Assembly (NCBI GenBank): GCA_002356515.1
Contig: AP017605.1
Location: 4,349,001 to 4,413,000 of the forward strand
Origin: Mesorhizobium loti
GTDB lineage: Bacteria > Pseudomonadota > Alphaproteobacteria > Rhizobiales > Rhizobiaceae
DNA: 64,000 bases
Reading direction: 5' to 3'
How positions within the stretch are numbered: the first letter of the stretch is position 1; every line of letters starts with the position of its first letter. Shown here piece by piece: positions 34,418 through 43,156 of this stretch. The position numbers and the translations under genes are program-made. Under the pieces are notes generated by a model, which was not told the DNA's origin, ran no database searches, and saw only the letters and a list, made by a program, of their open reading frames with translations.

Positions 34418-35977
34418 TCAGATCTCGACCGCCTCGATCGTGCGCACCCAATGGTCGGGATCGCCGCTCGAGGACAGCATCGTGCCCACCACGTCGAAGA
34501 CGCGGTCGGAGAAGCCACCGACATTCAAGATGTCGGCCTGCGGCTTGGCCTGCGTCGTCGCATAGGGCTGGATGTCGATGCAGACCAGCTTGGCCCCTGG
34601 GTTCAACACCTTCAGCTTCTGCCATTCCTGCATCGTCGCCGTCCCCTGATGCGCATGCGCCGATGCGTCCACCCAGGACTGGTTGTCCGACACGAACACC
34701 ACCAGGTCGACATCAGCCTTCTCACGCACCAGCCGTGCCAGCGGAGCCGAGCAGTTGGTTCCGCCGCCACCGATTGCGGCAAGCTTGGCGGCGTTGGTCA
34801 TCACCGTATCGCGAGCGTTGAGGCTGACATCCACCACATCGTTCTCGAACGGCAAGACCCTCGCCGTCGGGTTGCGTCGCAGCATCGCGGCGGCCACCAG
34901 GGCAGCCACGTCGATGCAACGCACGGCCGACGTCGCGCCCTTGCGGTAGCCGGTCGCCGGCGAGCTCATCGAGCCCGAAACGTCCGGACACACGACCACC
35001 TTGCCCTTGATCCGGGGCACGTTGCCGAGCGCGATTTCCATCGCATCCTGCAGCGCGTCCCTGACCACGCCAGGCACTTCCGCACCGGCCATGGTGAACG
35101 CCACCATCAGCTGGTACGGGAACACCCGGGCGCGCCGGACCTCTTCCGGGTCACGCAGTCGCGCCGCCAGCGTCTCACCGAACCCGTCCACTTCAAACAC
35201 GCCGTTGCGGGCGAAAGTGTTCAGGTTCTGCCGCAGCATCTGCCATCCGGCCGTCGCCGCGATCTGCACCCAATGCTCGCGCGAAAGCGGCATCGAGGTC
35301 AGCATCTGGAACGGCACTTCCGGCACGGGCAGCGACGGATCGCGCTTGAACGCCTCGAACGCCTTGACCACGTCCGGCAGCACCGCGACATCATGTGGCT
35401 TGCCCAAGAGGTAGCCATAAAGCGCCTCACGCGAGGCCGATTTCGGCTTCGGGTGAACCATCTTGATGACATCGGCCAGCGACGGATCATTGCCGACCGC
35501 GGCCCGCATGATCTCGAAGTCGGCCGCCTGCTCGAGCCACGCCTGGACAAGCCGCTTCGGCCGCGTGCCGAGCGACTTGCGCCCGGTGGCGCCCGAACGC
35601 ATGACCTGCACGAAATTGCGCAGCATCTTGCCGTTCCTGACGATGCGCCCGAAAGCACGGTTGAACTCATCGCCCTGCATGCAGGACAGAACGGCCAGCA
35701 GCAGCGCCGGCATATCCTTCATGTAGCCCTGCTCGAAAGCGTGGACGGTGGTGCGTGCCAGGAATCCCGGCTCGACCTGCCAGGCGAGCTTCAGCACCTC
35801 GTCCAGCTGCTCGCGCGGCTCGGCATAGAAGGTCGCGTTGAACGTGCCCGTCGCCGCCAGCTGCGCCAGAGCCTGATGCGGCGACAGGCGGTAAGCCCGG
35901 GCGCCTTCATGATTCCTGGCGTCAGCCGGCGGGAGCAGCTTTCCTGCAATCGTCGCAAACACGGATTTGTTCGCCAC
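34418..35977 (-). CDS. rsr: TROVE-domain protein (bacterial Ro60 / Rsr orthologue)
   Basis: 519 residues from GTG 35977, which has AAGGA at proper spacing; the ATG three codons earlier is too close to it. The N-terminus ANKSVFATIAGKLLPPADAR begins the HEAT-like ring. The C-terminal vWA domain has an intact metal-adhesion motif DVSGSM at about residue 330. Ro60 proteins bind misfolded RNA ends in the ring and Y RNAs on the outer surface; in bacteria Rsr works with PNPase in RNA decay. It is the first gene of a unit with six Y-RNA-like RNAs and rtcB, behind a sigma-54 promoter. Confidence 0.93.
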   Translation of the reverse strand: MANKSVFATIAGKLLPPADARNHEGARAYRLSPHQALAQLAATGTFNATFYAEPREQLDEVLKLAWQVEPGFLARTTVHAFEQGYMKDMPALLLAVLSCMQGDEFNRAFGRIVRNGKMLRNFVQVMRSGATGRKSLGTRPKRLVQAWLEQAADFEIMRAAVGNDPSLADVIKMVHPKPKSASREALYGYLLGKPHDVAVLPDVVKAFEAFKRDPSLPVPEVPFQMLTSMPLSREHWVQIAATAGWQMLRQNLNTFARNGVFEVDGFGETLAARLRDPEEVRRARVFPYQLMVAFTMAGAEVPGVVRDALQDAMEIALGNVPRIKGKVVVCPDVSGSMSSPATGYRKGATSAVRCIDVAALVAAAMLRRNPTARVLPFENDVVDVSLNARDTVMTNAAKLAAIGGGGTNCSAPLARLVREKADVDLVVFVSDNQSWVDASAHAHQGTATMQEWQKLKVLNPGAKLVCIDIQPYATTQAKPQADILNVGGFSDRVFDVVGTMLSSSGDPDHWVRTIEAVEI

Positions 35978-36010
35978 TGTTCTCATCCTTCATTTCACAC
36001 CAGCATCACT

Positions 36011-36025
36011 GCAGGCGGCGTGCCA
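36011..36025 (-). promoter_or_regulatory. Sigma-54 promoter of the TROVE-RNA-rtcB operon
   Basis: On the minus strand TGGCAC-GCCGC-CTGC matches the sigma-54 consensus TGGCAC-N5-TTGC with one difference and exact spacing. It lies about 35 bases upstream of the TROVE start codon, giving a leader of roughly 20 bases. The divergent gene encodes RtcR, a sigma-54 activator. Confidence 0.85.
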
Positions 36026-36099
36026 GTTTGAAGGATGAGCGCGCATCGGCCTGCTAAAATTCGGATAAGCCATTGAATAAATGAGGAAATAAAAAACAA

Positions 36100-36133
36100 G
36101 CTCGCGGCCGAGCGGCTCTGGCCTTGTCCAAGG
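36100..36133. promoter_or_regulatory. Candidate RtcR enhancer-binding sites
   Basis: Two inverted repeats 75-110 bases upstream of the sigma-54 element: GCTCG-CGGC-CGAGC (36100-36113) and CCTTG-TC-CAAGG (36122-36133). This is a normal distance for upstream activator sites. Inference from symmetry and position. Confidence 0.45.
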
Positions 36134-36184
36134 AAGAACCTGTATAGTGATCCAAAAATCTCGGAACTTATACCATAGGATAAT

Positions 36185-37783
36185 ATGAAGAGACGCGTTG
36201 CGATTGGCATTCTTGGCACAACGCTTGATGCGGGCCGCACCGAAGACCGTTGGCGGAAGTGGCGGCCAACGGTTGCGCTGTGCCAGCAGCCGGGATTGTT
36301 CATCGATCGGCTGGAGCTCATCCACGGCACTCAGTCGCGACAGCTGGCCACGCAGATTATTGCCGACATCGAGCAAGTCTCGCCTGCCACCGAGGTCAGG
36401 CCGCATCTCATCAGCATGCGCGATCCCTGGGATTTCAGCGAGGTTTATACAGGTCTGCGTGACTTCGCCCGCGCCTACACATTCGATCCCGAGAAGGAAG
36501 ACTATCTCGTCAACATCACCACCGGCACTCATGTTGCGCAGATCTGCTGGTTCCTGCTCACCGAAGCACATTTCATCCCGGCGCGGCTGCTGCAGCTTTC
36601 GCCGCGCAAGGAGGGACGTGACGAGGACGTCTCCGGCAGCCATTCGATCATCGATCTCGATCTGTCTCGTTACGACGCCATCGCCACGCGCTTTACCGCC
36701 GAGCGCGACGAGGCGACGTCCTTCCTGAAATCGGGTATCGCCACCCGCAATCCCGCCTTCAACCAGATGATCGACCAGATCGAGAAGGTGACGATCCGCT
36801 CGCGCGCGCCGGTTTTGCTCACCGGCCCGACGGGCGCGGGGAAGTCGCAGCTGGCCAGACGTATCTACGAGCTCAAGAAAGCACAGCGGCAGGTTTCCGG
36901 CGCCTTCATCGAGGTCAATTGCGCGACGTTGCGCGGCGACCAGGCGATGTCGACGCTGTTCGGCCACGTCAAGGGTGCATTCACCGGCGCCCAGAACGAG
37001 CGCGCCGGGCTGATGAAATCGGCCAACAAGGGCGTGCTGTTCCTCGACGAGATCGGCGAACTCGGCCCCGACGAACAGGCCATGTGTCTGCGCGCCATCG
37101 AGGAAAAGCGTTTCCTGCCGGTCGGCGCCGATCAGGACGTGATGTCGGATTTCCAGCTTCTCGCCGGCACCAACCGCGATCTGTCGATCGGCGTGAAGGA
37201 GGGCAAGTTCCGCGAGGATTTGTTTGCCCGGCTGAACCTTTGGACCTTCCAGCTGCCGGCGCTGCGCCACCGCAAGGAAGACATCGAGCCGAACCTCGAC
37301 TTCGAGCTGCGCCGCTTCAGCGAGCGTGAAGGACAGAACGCCACCTTCAACAAGGAGGCGCGCGACCTCTATCTGAAATTCGCCGTGGCGCCGGAGGCGA
37401 TGTGGCGGGCCAATTTCCGCGATCTCTCGGCCTCCGTCACCCGCATGGCGACATTGGCGCCGCTCGGCCGCATCAACGAGGAAACGGTGCGCGACGAGAT
37501 CGAACGTCTGGCCGCGCTCTGGCGCGCCGGTGAGGCAGACGACCGGGAGGCCATTTTGGCGGAGGTTCTCGGCCCCGAGCGCCAGAGTCAGATCGACGTC
37601 TTCGATCGCGCGCAGCTGGCAACCGTGCTGGCTATTTGCCGCGACAGCAATTCGATCAGTGCCGCCGGCCGGAAACTGTTTGCCGTCTCGCGGCTGCAAA
37701 AGACCAGCGGCAACGATGCCGACCGGCTGCGCAAATACCTCAGGCGCTTCGACCTCAGCTTCGAGGACATCATTCGAAAATGA
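36185..37783 (+). CDS. rtcR: Sigma-54-dependent activator RtcR (CARF-AAA+)
   Basis: 532 residues. The N-terminal 180 or so form the RtcR-type CARF domain (VAIGILGTTLDAGRTEDRW; VNITTGTHVAQICWFLL), which in relatives senses RNA ends carrying 2',3'-cyclic phosphate. The AAA+ domain follows: Walker A GPTGAGKS near 214, the sigma-54 contact loop GAFTGA at 264-269, Walker B VLFLDEIGEL. A C-terminal HTH (SISAAGRKLFAVSRLQKTSG) binds DNA. Divergent from the TROVE operon and its likely activator after RNA damage. Confidence 0.93.
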   Translation: MKRRVAIGILGTTLDAGRTEDRWRKWRPTVALCQQPGLFIDRLELIHGTQSRQLATQIIADIEQVSPATEVRPHLISMRDPWDFSEVYTGLRDFARAYTFDPEKEDYLVNITTGTHVAQICWFLLTEAHFIPARLLQLSPRKEGRDEDVSGSHSIIDLDLSRYDAIATRFTAERDEATSFLKSGIATRNPAFNQMIDQIEKVTIRSRAPVLLTGPTGAGKSQLARRIYELKKAQRQVSGAFIEVNCATLRGDQAMSTLFGHVKGAFTGAQNERAGLMKSANKGVLFLDEIGELGPDEQAMCLRAIEEKRFLPVGADQDVMSDFQLLAGTNRDLSIGVKEGKFREDLFARLNLWTFQLPALRHRKEDIEPNLDFELRRFSEREGQNATFNKEARDLYLKFAVAPEAMWRANFRDLSASVTRMATLAPLGRINEETVRDEIERLAALWRAGEADDREAILAEVLGPERQSQIDVFDRAQLATVLAICRDSNSISAAGRKLFAVSRLQKTSGNDADRLRKYLRRFDLSFEDIIRK

Positions 37784-37866
37784 GCGGGGTCACCCGGATC
37801 CCGCCGTCAGGCGCCACACTTTCCCGCTTGACTGACCAGCCGTACCGAATACCCTAAAGCCAAATA

Positions 37867-37938
37867 CCGGCTCTGATCGCCGGGCGGCAAGTATGCCTCG
37901 TATGCCTCGCCCTTGTGGTGCTGGCTGCGGGGCATTTT
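37867..37938 (+). promoter_or_regulatory. Terminator/antiterminator-like leader of the ami operon
   Basis: A hairpin CCGGC-N7-GCCGG (37867-37883) is followed by GGC-AAGTAT-GCC with a hexanucleotide loop (37886-37897). Next comes a terminator-like stem ATGCCTCGC / GCGGGGCAT (37902-37910 and 37927-37935, nine pairs, one G-T) ending in TTTTCATTTC. GGGCG at 37882-37886 can pair with CGCCC inside the terminator stem, giving two exclusive folds. It lies just upstream of amiC-amiR, and AmiR is an ANTAR antiterminator. Confidence 0.55.
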
Positions 37939-37955
37939 CATTTCTGGGGTCCTGT

Positions 37956-39050
37956 TTGAAACGGCGCATCGAGATCGGCATCCTTTATTCCCGTTCGGGG
38001 AGCTATCAGCTCGTCTCCGATGCGTGCCGTATCGGCGCCATGCGGGCGATCGCCGACATCAATGCCGACCGTGGTTCAGGCATTGAACTGGTGCCGGTCG
38101 AGCGCGATCCGCAGAGCAATGCCGACCGCTACGCGACGCTGTGCGAGGACATTTTCAAGACCAGCAGCGCGCGCCATGTCGTCGGCTGCGTCACCTCCTG
38201 GAGCCGCAAGGAGACCATCCCCGTTTTGGAGAAGGCCGGCGGCATGCTCTGGTACGCCTGCCCCTATGAGGGGTTCGAGGCCAACGAGCATGTCGTCTAC
38301 ATGCACGCCTGTCCCAACCAGCACCTGGTGCCGCTGATGGCGCATGTCGTGCCGCGCTTCGGCGCCAACGGCTTCCTGCTCGGCTCGAACTACATCTGGG
38401 GCTGGGAGATGAACCGCGTGGCGCGCGACCTGATCGCCGACGCCGGCGGCAAGGTGCTGGGCGAACGTTATCTGCGCATCGGCGAGACCGACGTGTCGCG
38501 CCTGATCGGGGAAATCCGGGCGACGCGGCCAAACTTCATCCTCAACAACCTGATCGGCACCTCGTCCTACGCCTTCCTGGCCGCCTACCGCGATCTGGGC
38601 CGTGAAGATTCCGCCTTCAGCCCGGAAAGCTGTCCGGTCATTTCCTGCAATCTCACCGAGGGCGAGTTGCCGGCGATCGGCGAGACGGGAAGAGGGCATC
38701 TGTCCGTCGGCCCGTATTTCGCGCCGCGGCCGGCCGCCTTCGCGTCTTCCTTCGAGGCCTCCGCCTATGCCTCGGTGCAGGTGATGGCTGACGTGCTTGC
38801 GCGCGATCCGGAGGCTGGTCCGGTGGAATTCTCGAAGATTTTCGCCGAACGGCGCTTTTCCACCCGGCTCGGACCGATCGCCATTGACGCTCATACCCAG
38901 CATGCGACGCTGCCGGTGATCATCGGCCGGATCGCCGACGGCTTCTTCGAAGTGGTGAGCCGCGAGGATGAGGTCGCTCCGGATCCCTATCTGTCGCGCT
39001 ACGACCCCGCAAAAACATTTGGCCGTCCGCGCCTGCGGGTGGTGTCGTGA
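37956..39050 (+). CDS. AmiC-like amide sensor / negative regulator
   Basis: 364 residues from TTG 37956, which follows TGGGGTCC. It has no signal peptide and starts KRRIEIGILYSRSGSYQLVS, like AmiC, a cytoplasmic relative of branched-chain amino-acid binding proteins. Motifs: VERDPQSNADRYATLCEDIF, ARHVVGCVTSWSRKETIPVL and GSNYIWGWEMNRVARDLI. In Pseudomonas AmiC holds AmiR inactive until an amide binds. Here it precedes an AmiR-like gene with a GTGA overlap, and an amidase and importer follow. Confidence 0.85.
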   Translation: MKRRIEIGILYSRSGSYQLVSDACRIGAMRAIADINADRGSGIELVPVERDPQSNADRYATLCEDIFKTSSARHVVGCVTSWSRKETIPVLEKAGGMLWYACPYEGFEANEHVVYMHACPNQHLVPLMAHVVPRFGANGFLLGSNYIWGWEMNRVARDLIADAGGKVLGERYLRIGETDVSRLIGEIRATRPNFILNNLIGTSSYAFLAAYRDLGREDSAFSPESCPVISCNLTEGELPAIGETGRGHLSVGPYFAPRPAAFASSFEASAYASVQVMADVLARDPEAGPVEFSKIFAERRFSTRLGPIAIDAHTQHATLPVIIGRIADGFFEVVSREDEVAPDPYLSRYDPAKTFGRPRLRVVS

Positions 39051-39658
39051 CCAGAACGCCACGCATCCCCAATCTCGGCGGCGCCAGGGCTTTTATCCTG
39101 CATCGCCCGCATCCGACGGTGCAGGCGATCACAAGGCAATTGTCGGCGATCGGCCTGGTCACGTTGGATTGCTGGCCGGAACTGCCGCCCGAGGCGCTCG
39201 CCGCTGATTTCGTCTTCTTCGATGCCGATCTCGGCTTTGACGAGCAATTTCCGTGGAAAGCCGGCGAGGCGCCGATGCCGCTGGTGGCGCTGATCGGCTC
39301 GGAGGCGCCGGGCCGCATCGAATGGGCGCTGTCGCACAAGGCCGACGCACAACTCCTGAAGCCGGTCGGCACTGCCGGCGTCTACAGCGCGCTGCTGATC
39401 GCCAGGCAAAGTTTCGAGGCTCGAAAACATTTAGCCGGCGAAATTGCCGCGCTGCGCCAACGCGTCGCCGAGCGCCAGACCATCGTGCGCGCGGTGGCGG
39501 CGCTGTCGAAAGGCACGGACGACGAACGCGCCTATGCGCAGCTGCGCTCGCTGGCGATGAGCTGGCAGATCAGCGTCGAGGATGCCGCGCGCCGCATCGT
39601 GGCGATGACAAGCGAAGACGCAACGGAAGGCGGCGATGACCAGTCCCATCGCGCCTGA
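39047..39658 (+). CDS. AmiR-like ANTAR antitermination regulator
   Basis: 203 residues, GTG start overlapping the amiC stop. The N-terminal pseudo-receiver (ADFVFFDADLGFDEQF) lacks a clear phosphorylation site, as in AmiR. A coiled coil (ARKHLAGEIAALRQRVAERQ) follows, then a C-terminal ANTAR domain of about 50 residues (SLAMSWQISVEDAARRIVAM). ANTAR proteins bind paired hairpins in nascent RNA and prevent termination. The 3' end overlaps the permease gene by 23 bases. Confidence 0.83.
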   Translation: MTRTPRIPNLGGARAFILHRPHPTVQAITRQLSAIGLVTLDCWPELPPEALAADFVFFDADLGFDEQFPWKAGEAPMPLVALIGSEAPGRIEWALSHKADAQLLKPVGTAGVYSALLIARQSFEARKHLAGEIAALRQRVAERQTIVRAVAALSKGTDDERAYAQLRSLAMSWQISVEDAARRIVAMTSEDATEGGDDQSHRA

Positions 39659-40544
39659 TCTCGCGGCGCCCGCGCGCATGCCGGTCAAGCCGCGCGCAGG
39701 CGTCTGGCGCCGGCTGCTCAGGCGCCGTCTCGCAATGCTTGGACTGGTGATCGTTGCCATCGTCGTCACCGGCGCCGTGCTGGCGCCCTGGCTGACCGGC
39801 TACGATCCCAATGAGCAGATGTTCGACGGCCTGACCATAGAGGGTTCGCCGCTGCCGCCGGATGCCAAATTCTGGCTCGGCACCGACCTGCTCGGCCGCG
39901 ACCTTCTGACCCGCATCCTCTATGGCGCCCGCACCTCGCTGATCATCGGCATCGTCGCCAATGGCGTGGCGCTGTTCATCGGCACCCTGGTCGGCGTCAC
40001 CGCCGGCTACTTCCGTGGCTGGATCGGCGGCGCGCTGATGCGTTTCACCGATCTGATGATGGCGTTTCCGGCGCTGCTGCTGGCCATCTGCCTGGCGGCG
40101 GTGTTCCAGCCGAGCCTTTGGATCGTCGCCATGGTCATCGCGCTGGTCAACTGGGTGCAGACCGCGCGCGTCATCTACACCGAGACCTCTTCGCTCGCCG
40201 AGCGCGAGTTCATCGATGCCGAACGCACCATCGGCGCCGGCGCGCCGCGCATCCTGTTTCGCCACATCCTGCCGCATCTGCTGCCGACCATCATCGTCTG
40301 GGGTACGCTCGGCATCTCGACGACGGTGCTGCTCGAAGCGACGCTCTCCTTCCTCGGCATCGGCGTGCAGCCGCCGACGGCCTCTTGGGGCAACATCATC
40401 TTCGAGAACCAGACCTATTTCCAGGCCGCACCCTGGCTGGTGTTCTTCCCCGGTGCCGCGATCCTGGCGCTGGCGCTGGCCTTCAACCTGATCGGCGACG
40501 CGCTGCGCGACATCCTCGATCCGACGCAAAGGGGCCGGGCATGA
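39636..40544 (+). CDS. Dipeptide/nickel-type ABC transporter permease (DppC-like)
   Basis: 302 residues with six membrane helices. An N-terminal OppC-type segment (RLLRRRLAMLGLVIVAIVV) is followed by the hallmark GTDLLGRDLLTRILYGARTS and the ATPase-contact loop REFIDAERTIGAGAPRILFR. The stop overlaps the next start (ATGA). In this operon permease C precedes permease B, the reverse of the usual order. Confidence 0.91.
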   Translation: MTSPIAPDLAAPARMPVKPRAGVWRRLLRRRLAMLGLVIVAIVVTGAVLAPWLTGYDPNEQMFDGLTIEGSPLPPDAKFWLGTDLLGRDLLTRILYGARTSLIIGIVANGVALFIGTLVGVTAGYFRGWIGGALMRFTDLMMAFPALLLAICLAAVFQPSLWIVAMVIALVNWVQTARVIYTETSSLAEREFIDAERTIGAGAPRILFRHILPHLLPTIIVWGTLGISTTVLLEATLSFLGIGVQPPTASWGNIIFENQTYFQAAPWLVFFPGAAILALALAFNLIGDALRDILDPTQRGRA

Positions 40545-41461
40545 TCGCCTATCTCGGCCGCCGCCTCATCCAGTCGCTGCTCATCCTGCTCGGCGTCTCG
40601 CTGATCACCTTCGCGCTGCTTTATCTCCTGCCGGCCGATCCGGTGCGCCAGATCGCCGGCCGCAGCGCCACGCCGCAGACGGTCGAGAATATCCGCCAGC
40701 AGCTCGGCCTCGACCAGCCCTTCGTCGTCCAGTATTGGCGCTACCTGACGAAGCTCGTCAGCGGCGATCTCGGCCGCTCCTATATCCAGCGCTCCGAAGT
40801 CACCGAACTGATCGTCTCGCGGCTGCCGGCCAGTCTGCTGCTGATGGTCGGCGCCATCCTGTGCGAGCTGCTGATCGGCCTCTCCATGGGCCTGATCGCC
40901 GCCGTCAAGCGTGGTACGGCCACTGACCAGACGCTGATGGTCGCCTCCTTCGTCGGCGTCTCGGCGCCGCAATTCGTCGTCGGGCTTTTGCTGCTCTACG
41001 TCTTTGCGGTCAGGCTCAGCTGGTTTCCGATCGGCGGCTACGGCACCTGGCGCCATCTCGTGCTGCCGTCGCTCACCATGGGCATACTCGGCGCCGGCTG
41101 GTACGCCCGCATGATGCGCTCGTCGATGATCGACGTGCTGCGCCAGGATTATGTCCGCACGGCGCGTGCGAAAGGTCTGGCGCGGGGCGCCATCATTTTC
41201 CGCCATGCGCTGCCCAACGCCATTCTGCCGGTCATCGCCATGATCGGCATCGACATCGGCATCTTCATGGGCGGCATCGTCGTCGTCGAAAGCGTGTTCG
41301 GCTGGCCTGGCATTGGCCAGCTCGCCTGGCAAGCCATCCAGCGCGTCGACATCCCGATCATCATGGGCGTCACGCTGGTCTCGGCCTTCGCCATCGTGCT
41401 TGGCAATCTCTTGGCCGACATCATCGCGCCCTTCATCGACCCCCGCATCAAACTCAGATGA
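40541..41461 (+). CDS. Dipeptide-type ABC transporter permease (DppB-like)
   Basis: 306 residues. Typical OppB start (IAYLGRRLIQSLLILLGVSL), then ITFALLYLLPADPVRQIAG, the coupling loop VLRQDYVRTARAKGLARGA and VVVESVFGWPGIGQLAWQAI. It forms the membrane channel with the preceding permease; the binding protein follows after 51 bases. Confidence 0.92.
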   Translation: MIAYLGRRLIQSLLILLGVSLITFALLYLLPADPVRQIAGRSATPQTVENIRQQLGLDQPFVVQYWRYLTKLVSGDLGRSYIQRSEVTELIVSRLPASLLLMVGAILCELLIGLSMGLIAAVKRGTATDQTLMVASFVGVSAPQFVVGLLLLYVFAVRLSWFPIGGYGTWRHLVLPSLTMGILGAGWYARMMRSSMIDVLRQDYVRTARAKGLARGAIIFRHALPNAILPVIAMIGIDIGIFMGGIVVVESVFGWPGIGQLAWQAIQRVDIPIIMGVTLVSAFAIVLGNLLADIIAPFIDPRIKLR

Positions 41462-41512
41462 GCATCAAGCTCGGATGAAACCAAGAAAACAAACAGAGAA
41501 AGGGAACTCGAA

Positions 41513-43156
41513 ATGAAGAAATTTCTGGCCTCCACCGTGGCGGCATCGGCGCTGGCGCTGATGCTCGGCATGGCAAGCGCCCGCGCCGAGGACACCATCG
41601 ATCCCAACGCCAAGCAGGGCGGAGAGATCATCGCCACCTACAAGGACGACGTCACCACGCTCGACCCTGCCATCGGCTATGACTGGCAGAACTGGTCGAT
41701 GATCAAGAGCCTGTTCGACGGGTTGATGGATTACGAGCCGGGTACGACCAAGCTGAAGCCGGACCTTGCCGAAAGCTACGAGATTTCGCCCGACGGCAAG
41801 ACCTTCACCTTCAAGCTGCGCCACGGCGTCAAATTCCACAATGGCCGTGAGATGACGGCCGACGACGTGAAATATTCGCTCGACCGCGTCACCAACCCGA
41901 AGACGCAGAGCCCGGGCGCCGGCTTCTTCGGCTCGATCAAGGGCTATGACGATGTCGCGGCCGGCAAGGCGGACAGCCTCGCGGGTGTCACCGTCGTCGA
42001 TCCCTACACCGTCAAGTTCGAACTAAGCCGGCCCGACGCCACCTTCCTGCATGTCATGGCCATCAACTTCTCGCATGTCGTGCCGAAGGAAGAGGTCGAG
42101 AAGTATGGCGCCGATTTCGGCAAGCACCCCATCGGCACCGGCGCCTTCAAGCTCGCCGAATGGACGCTCGGCCAGCGCATCGTCTTCGTGCGCAATCCGG
42201 ACTATTGGCACAAGGGCCTGCCGCATTTGGACAAGATCACCTTCGAGGTCGGCCAGGAGCCGATCGTGGCGCTGCTGCGCCTGCAGAAGGGCGAGATCGA
42301 CCTGCCCCTCGACGGCATTCCGCCGGCAAAATTCCAGGAGGTGATGTCCGATCCCGAACAAAAGGCGCGCGTCGTCGAGGGCGGCCAGCTGCACACCGGC
42401 TACATCACCATGAACACCACCATGGCGCCTTTCGACAATGTGAAGGTGCGCCAGGCCGTCAACATGGCGATCAACAAGGCGCGCATCATCCAGATCATCA
42501 ATGGCCGTGCCGTGCCGGCCAACCAGCCGCTGCCACCGTCGATGCCGGCCTACGACAAGGAATACAAGGGCTATCCCTATGATGTCGCCAAGGCCAAGGC
42601 ACTGCTTGCCGAGGCCGGCCATCCCGATGGCTTCGACACGCAATTGTTCGCCATGAACACCGACCCCAACCCGCGCATTGCCCAGGCGATCCAGCAGGAC
42701 CTGGCGGCGATCGGCATCAAGGCCAGCATCCAGGCCCTGGCACAGGCCAACGTCATCGCCGCCGGCGGCGACAAGGCCGGCGCACCGATGATCTGGTCCG
42801 GCGGCATGGGCTGGATCGCGGATTTCCCCGATCCCTCGAACTTCTACGGTCCGATCCTTGGCTGCGCCGGCGCGGTGCCGGGCGGCTGGAACTGGTCGTG
42901 GTATTGCAACAAGGATCTCGATGCCAAGGCCGCCGAAGCCGACTCGATCGTTGATCCGGCGAAGTCCGATGAGCGCTATAAAATGTGGAGCGACATCTAC
43001 GCCAAGATCATGGCGGACGCGCCCTGGGCGCCGGTCTTCAACGAGCAGCGCTTCACCATGAAATCCGCGCGCATGGGCGGCGCCGACAATCTCTATGTCG
43101 ACCCGGTCCACGTTCCGATCAACTATGACAATGTGTACGTAAAAGATGTGCAATAA
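41513..43156 (+). CDS. ABC transporter substrate-binding protein (family 5, DppA/OppA-like)
   Basis: 547 residues with a signal peptide (MKKFLASTVAASALALMLG, cleavage after ARA-E) and a strong ribosome binding site AAAGGGAA. SBP_bac_5 features: YKDDVTTLDPAIGYDWQNWS, DLAESYEISPDGKTFTFKLR and HPIGTGAFKLAEWTLGQRIV. With the two permeases and fused ATPase it forms an importer, presumably for an amide or short peptide amide given the amidase encoded next. The end overlaps the amidase start by 11 bases. Confidence 0.9.
   Translation: MKKFLASTVAASALALMLGMASARAEDTIDPNAKQGGEIIATYKDDVTTLDPAIGYDWQNWSMIKSLFDGLMDYEPGTTKLKPDLAESYEISPDGKTFTFKLRHGVKFHNGREMTADDVKYSLDRVTNPKTQSPGAGFFGSIKGYDDVAAGKADSLAGVTVVDPYTVKFELSRPDATFLHVMAINFSHVVPKEEVEKYGADFGKHPIGTGAFKLAEWTLGQRIVFVRNPDYWHKGLPHLDKITFEVGQEPIVALLRLQKGEIDLPLDGIPPAKFQEVMSDPEQKARVVEGGQLHTGYITMNTTMAPFDNVKVRQAVNMAINKARIIQIINGRAVPANQPLPPSMPAYDKEYKGYPYDVAKAKALLAEAGHPDGFDTQLFAMNTDPNPRIAQAIQQDLAAIGIKASIQALAQANVIAAGGDKAGAPMIWSGGMGWIADFPDPSNFYGPILGCAGAVPGGWNWSWYCNKDLDAKAAEADSIVDPAKSDERYKMWSDIYAKIMADAPWAPVFNEQRFTMKSARMGGADNLYVDPVHVPINYDNVYVKDVQ

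Noticed and set aside
33440..34625. Open frames of 162-222 residues within the tRNA-like array, and plus-strand frames in the same place
   Set aside because: They translate the structured RNA units and show repeated, protein-unlike strings; the RNA stems explain the sequence better.
32016..37783. rtcA (RNA 3'-phosphate cyclase) in the repair locus
   Set aside because: Searched both strands by motif; only rtcB, the TROVE gene and rtcR are present in this window.
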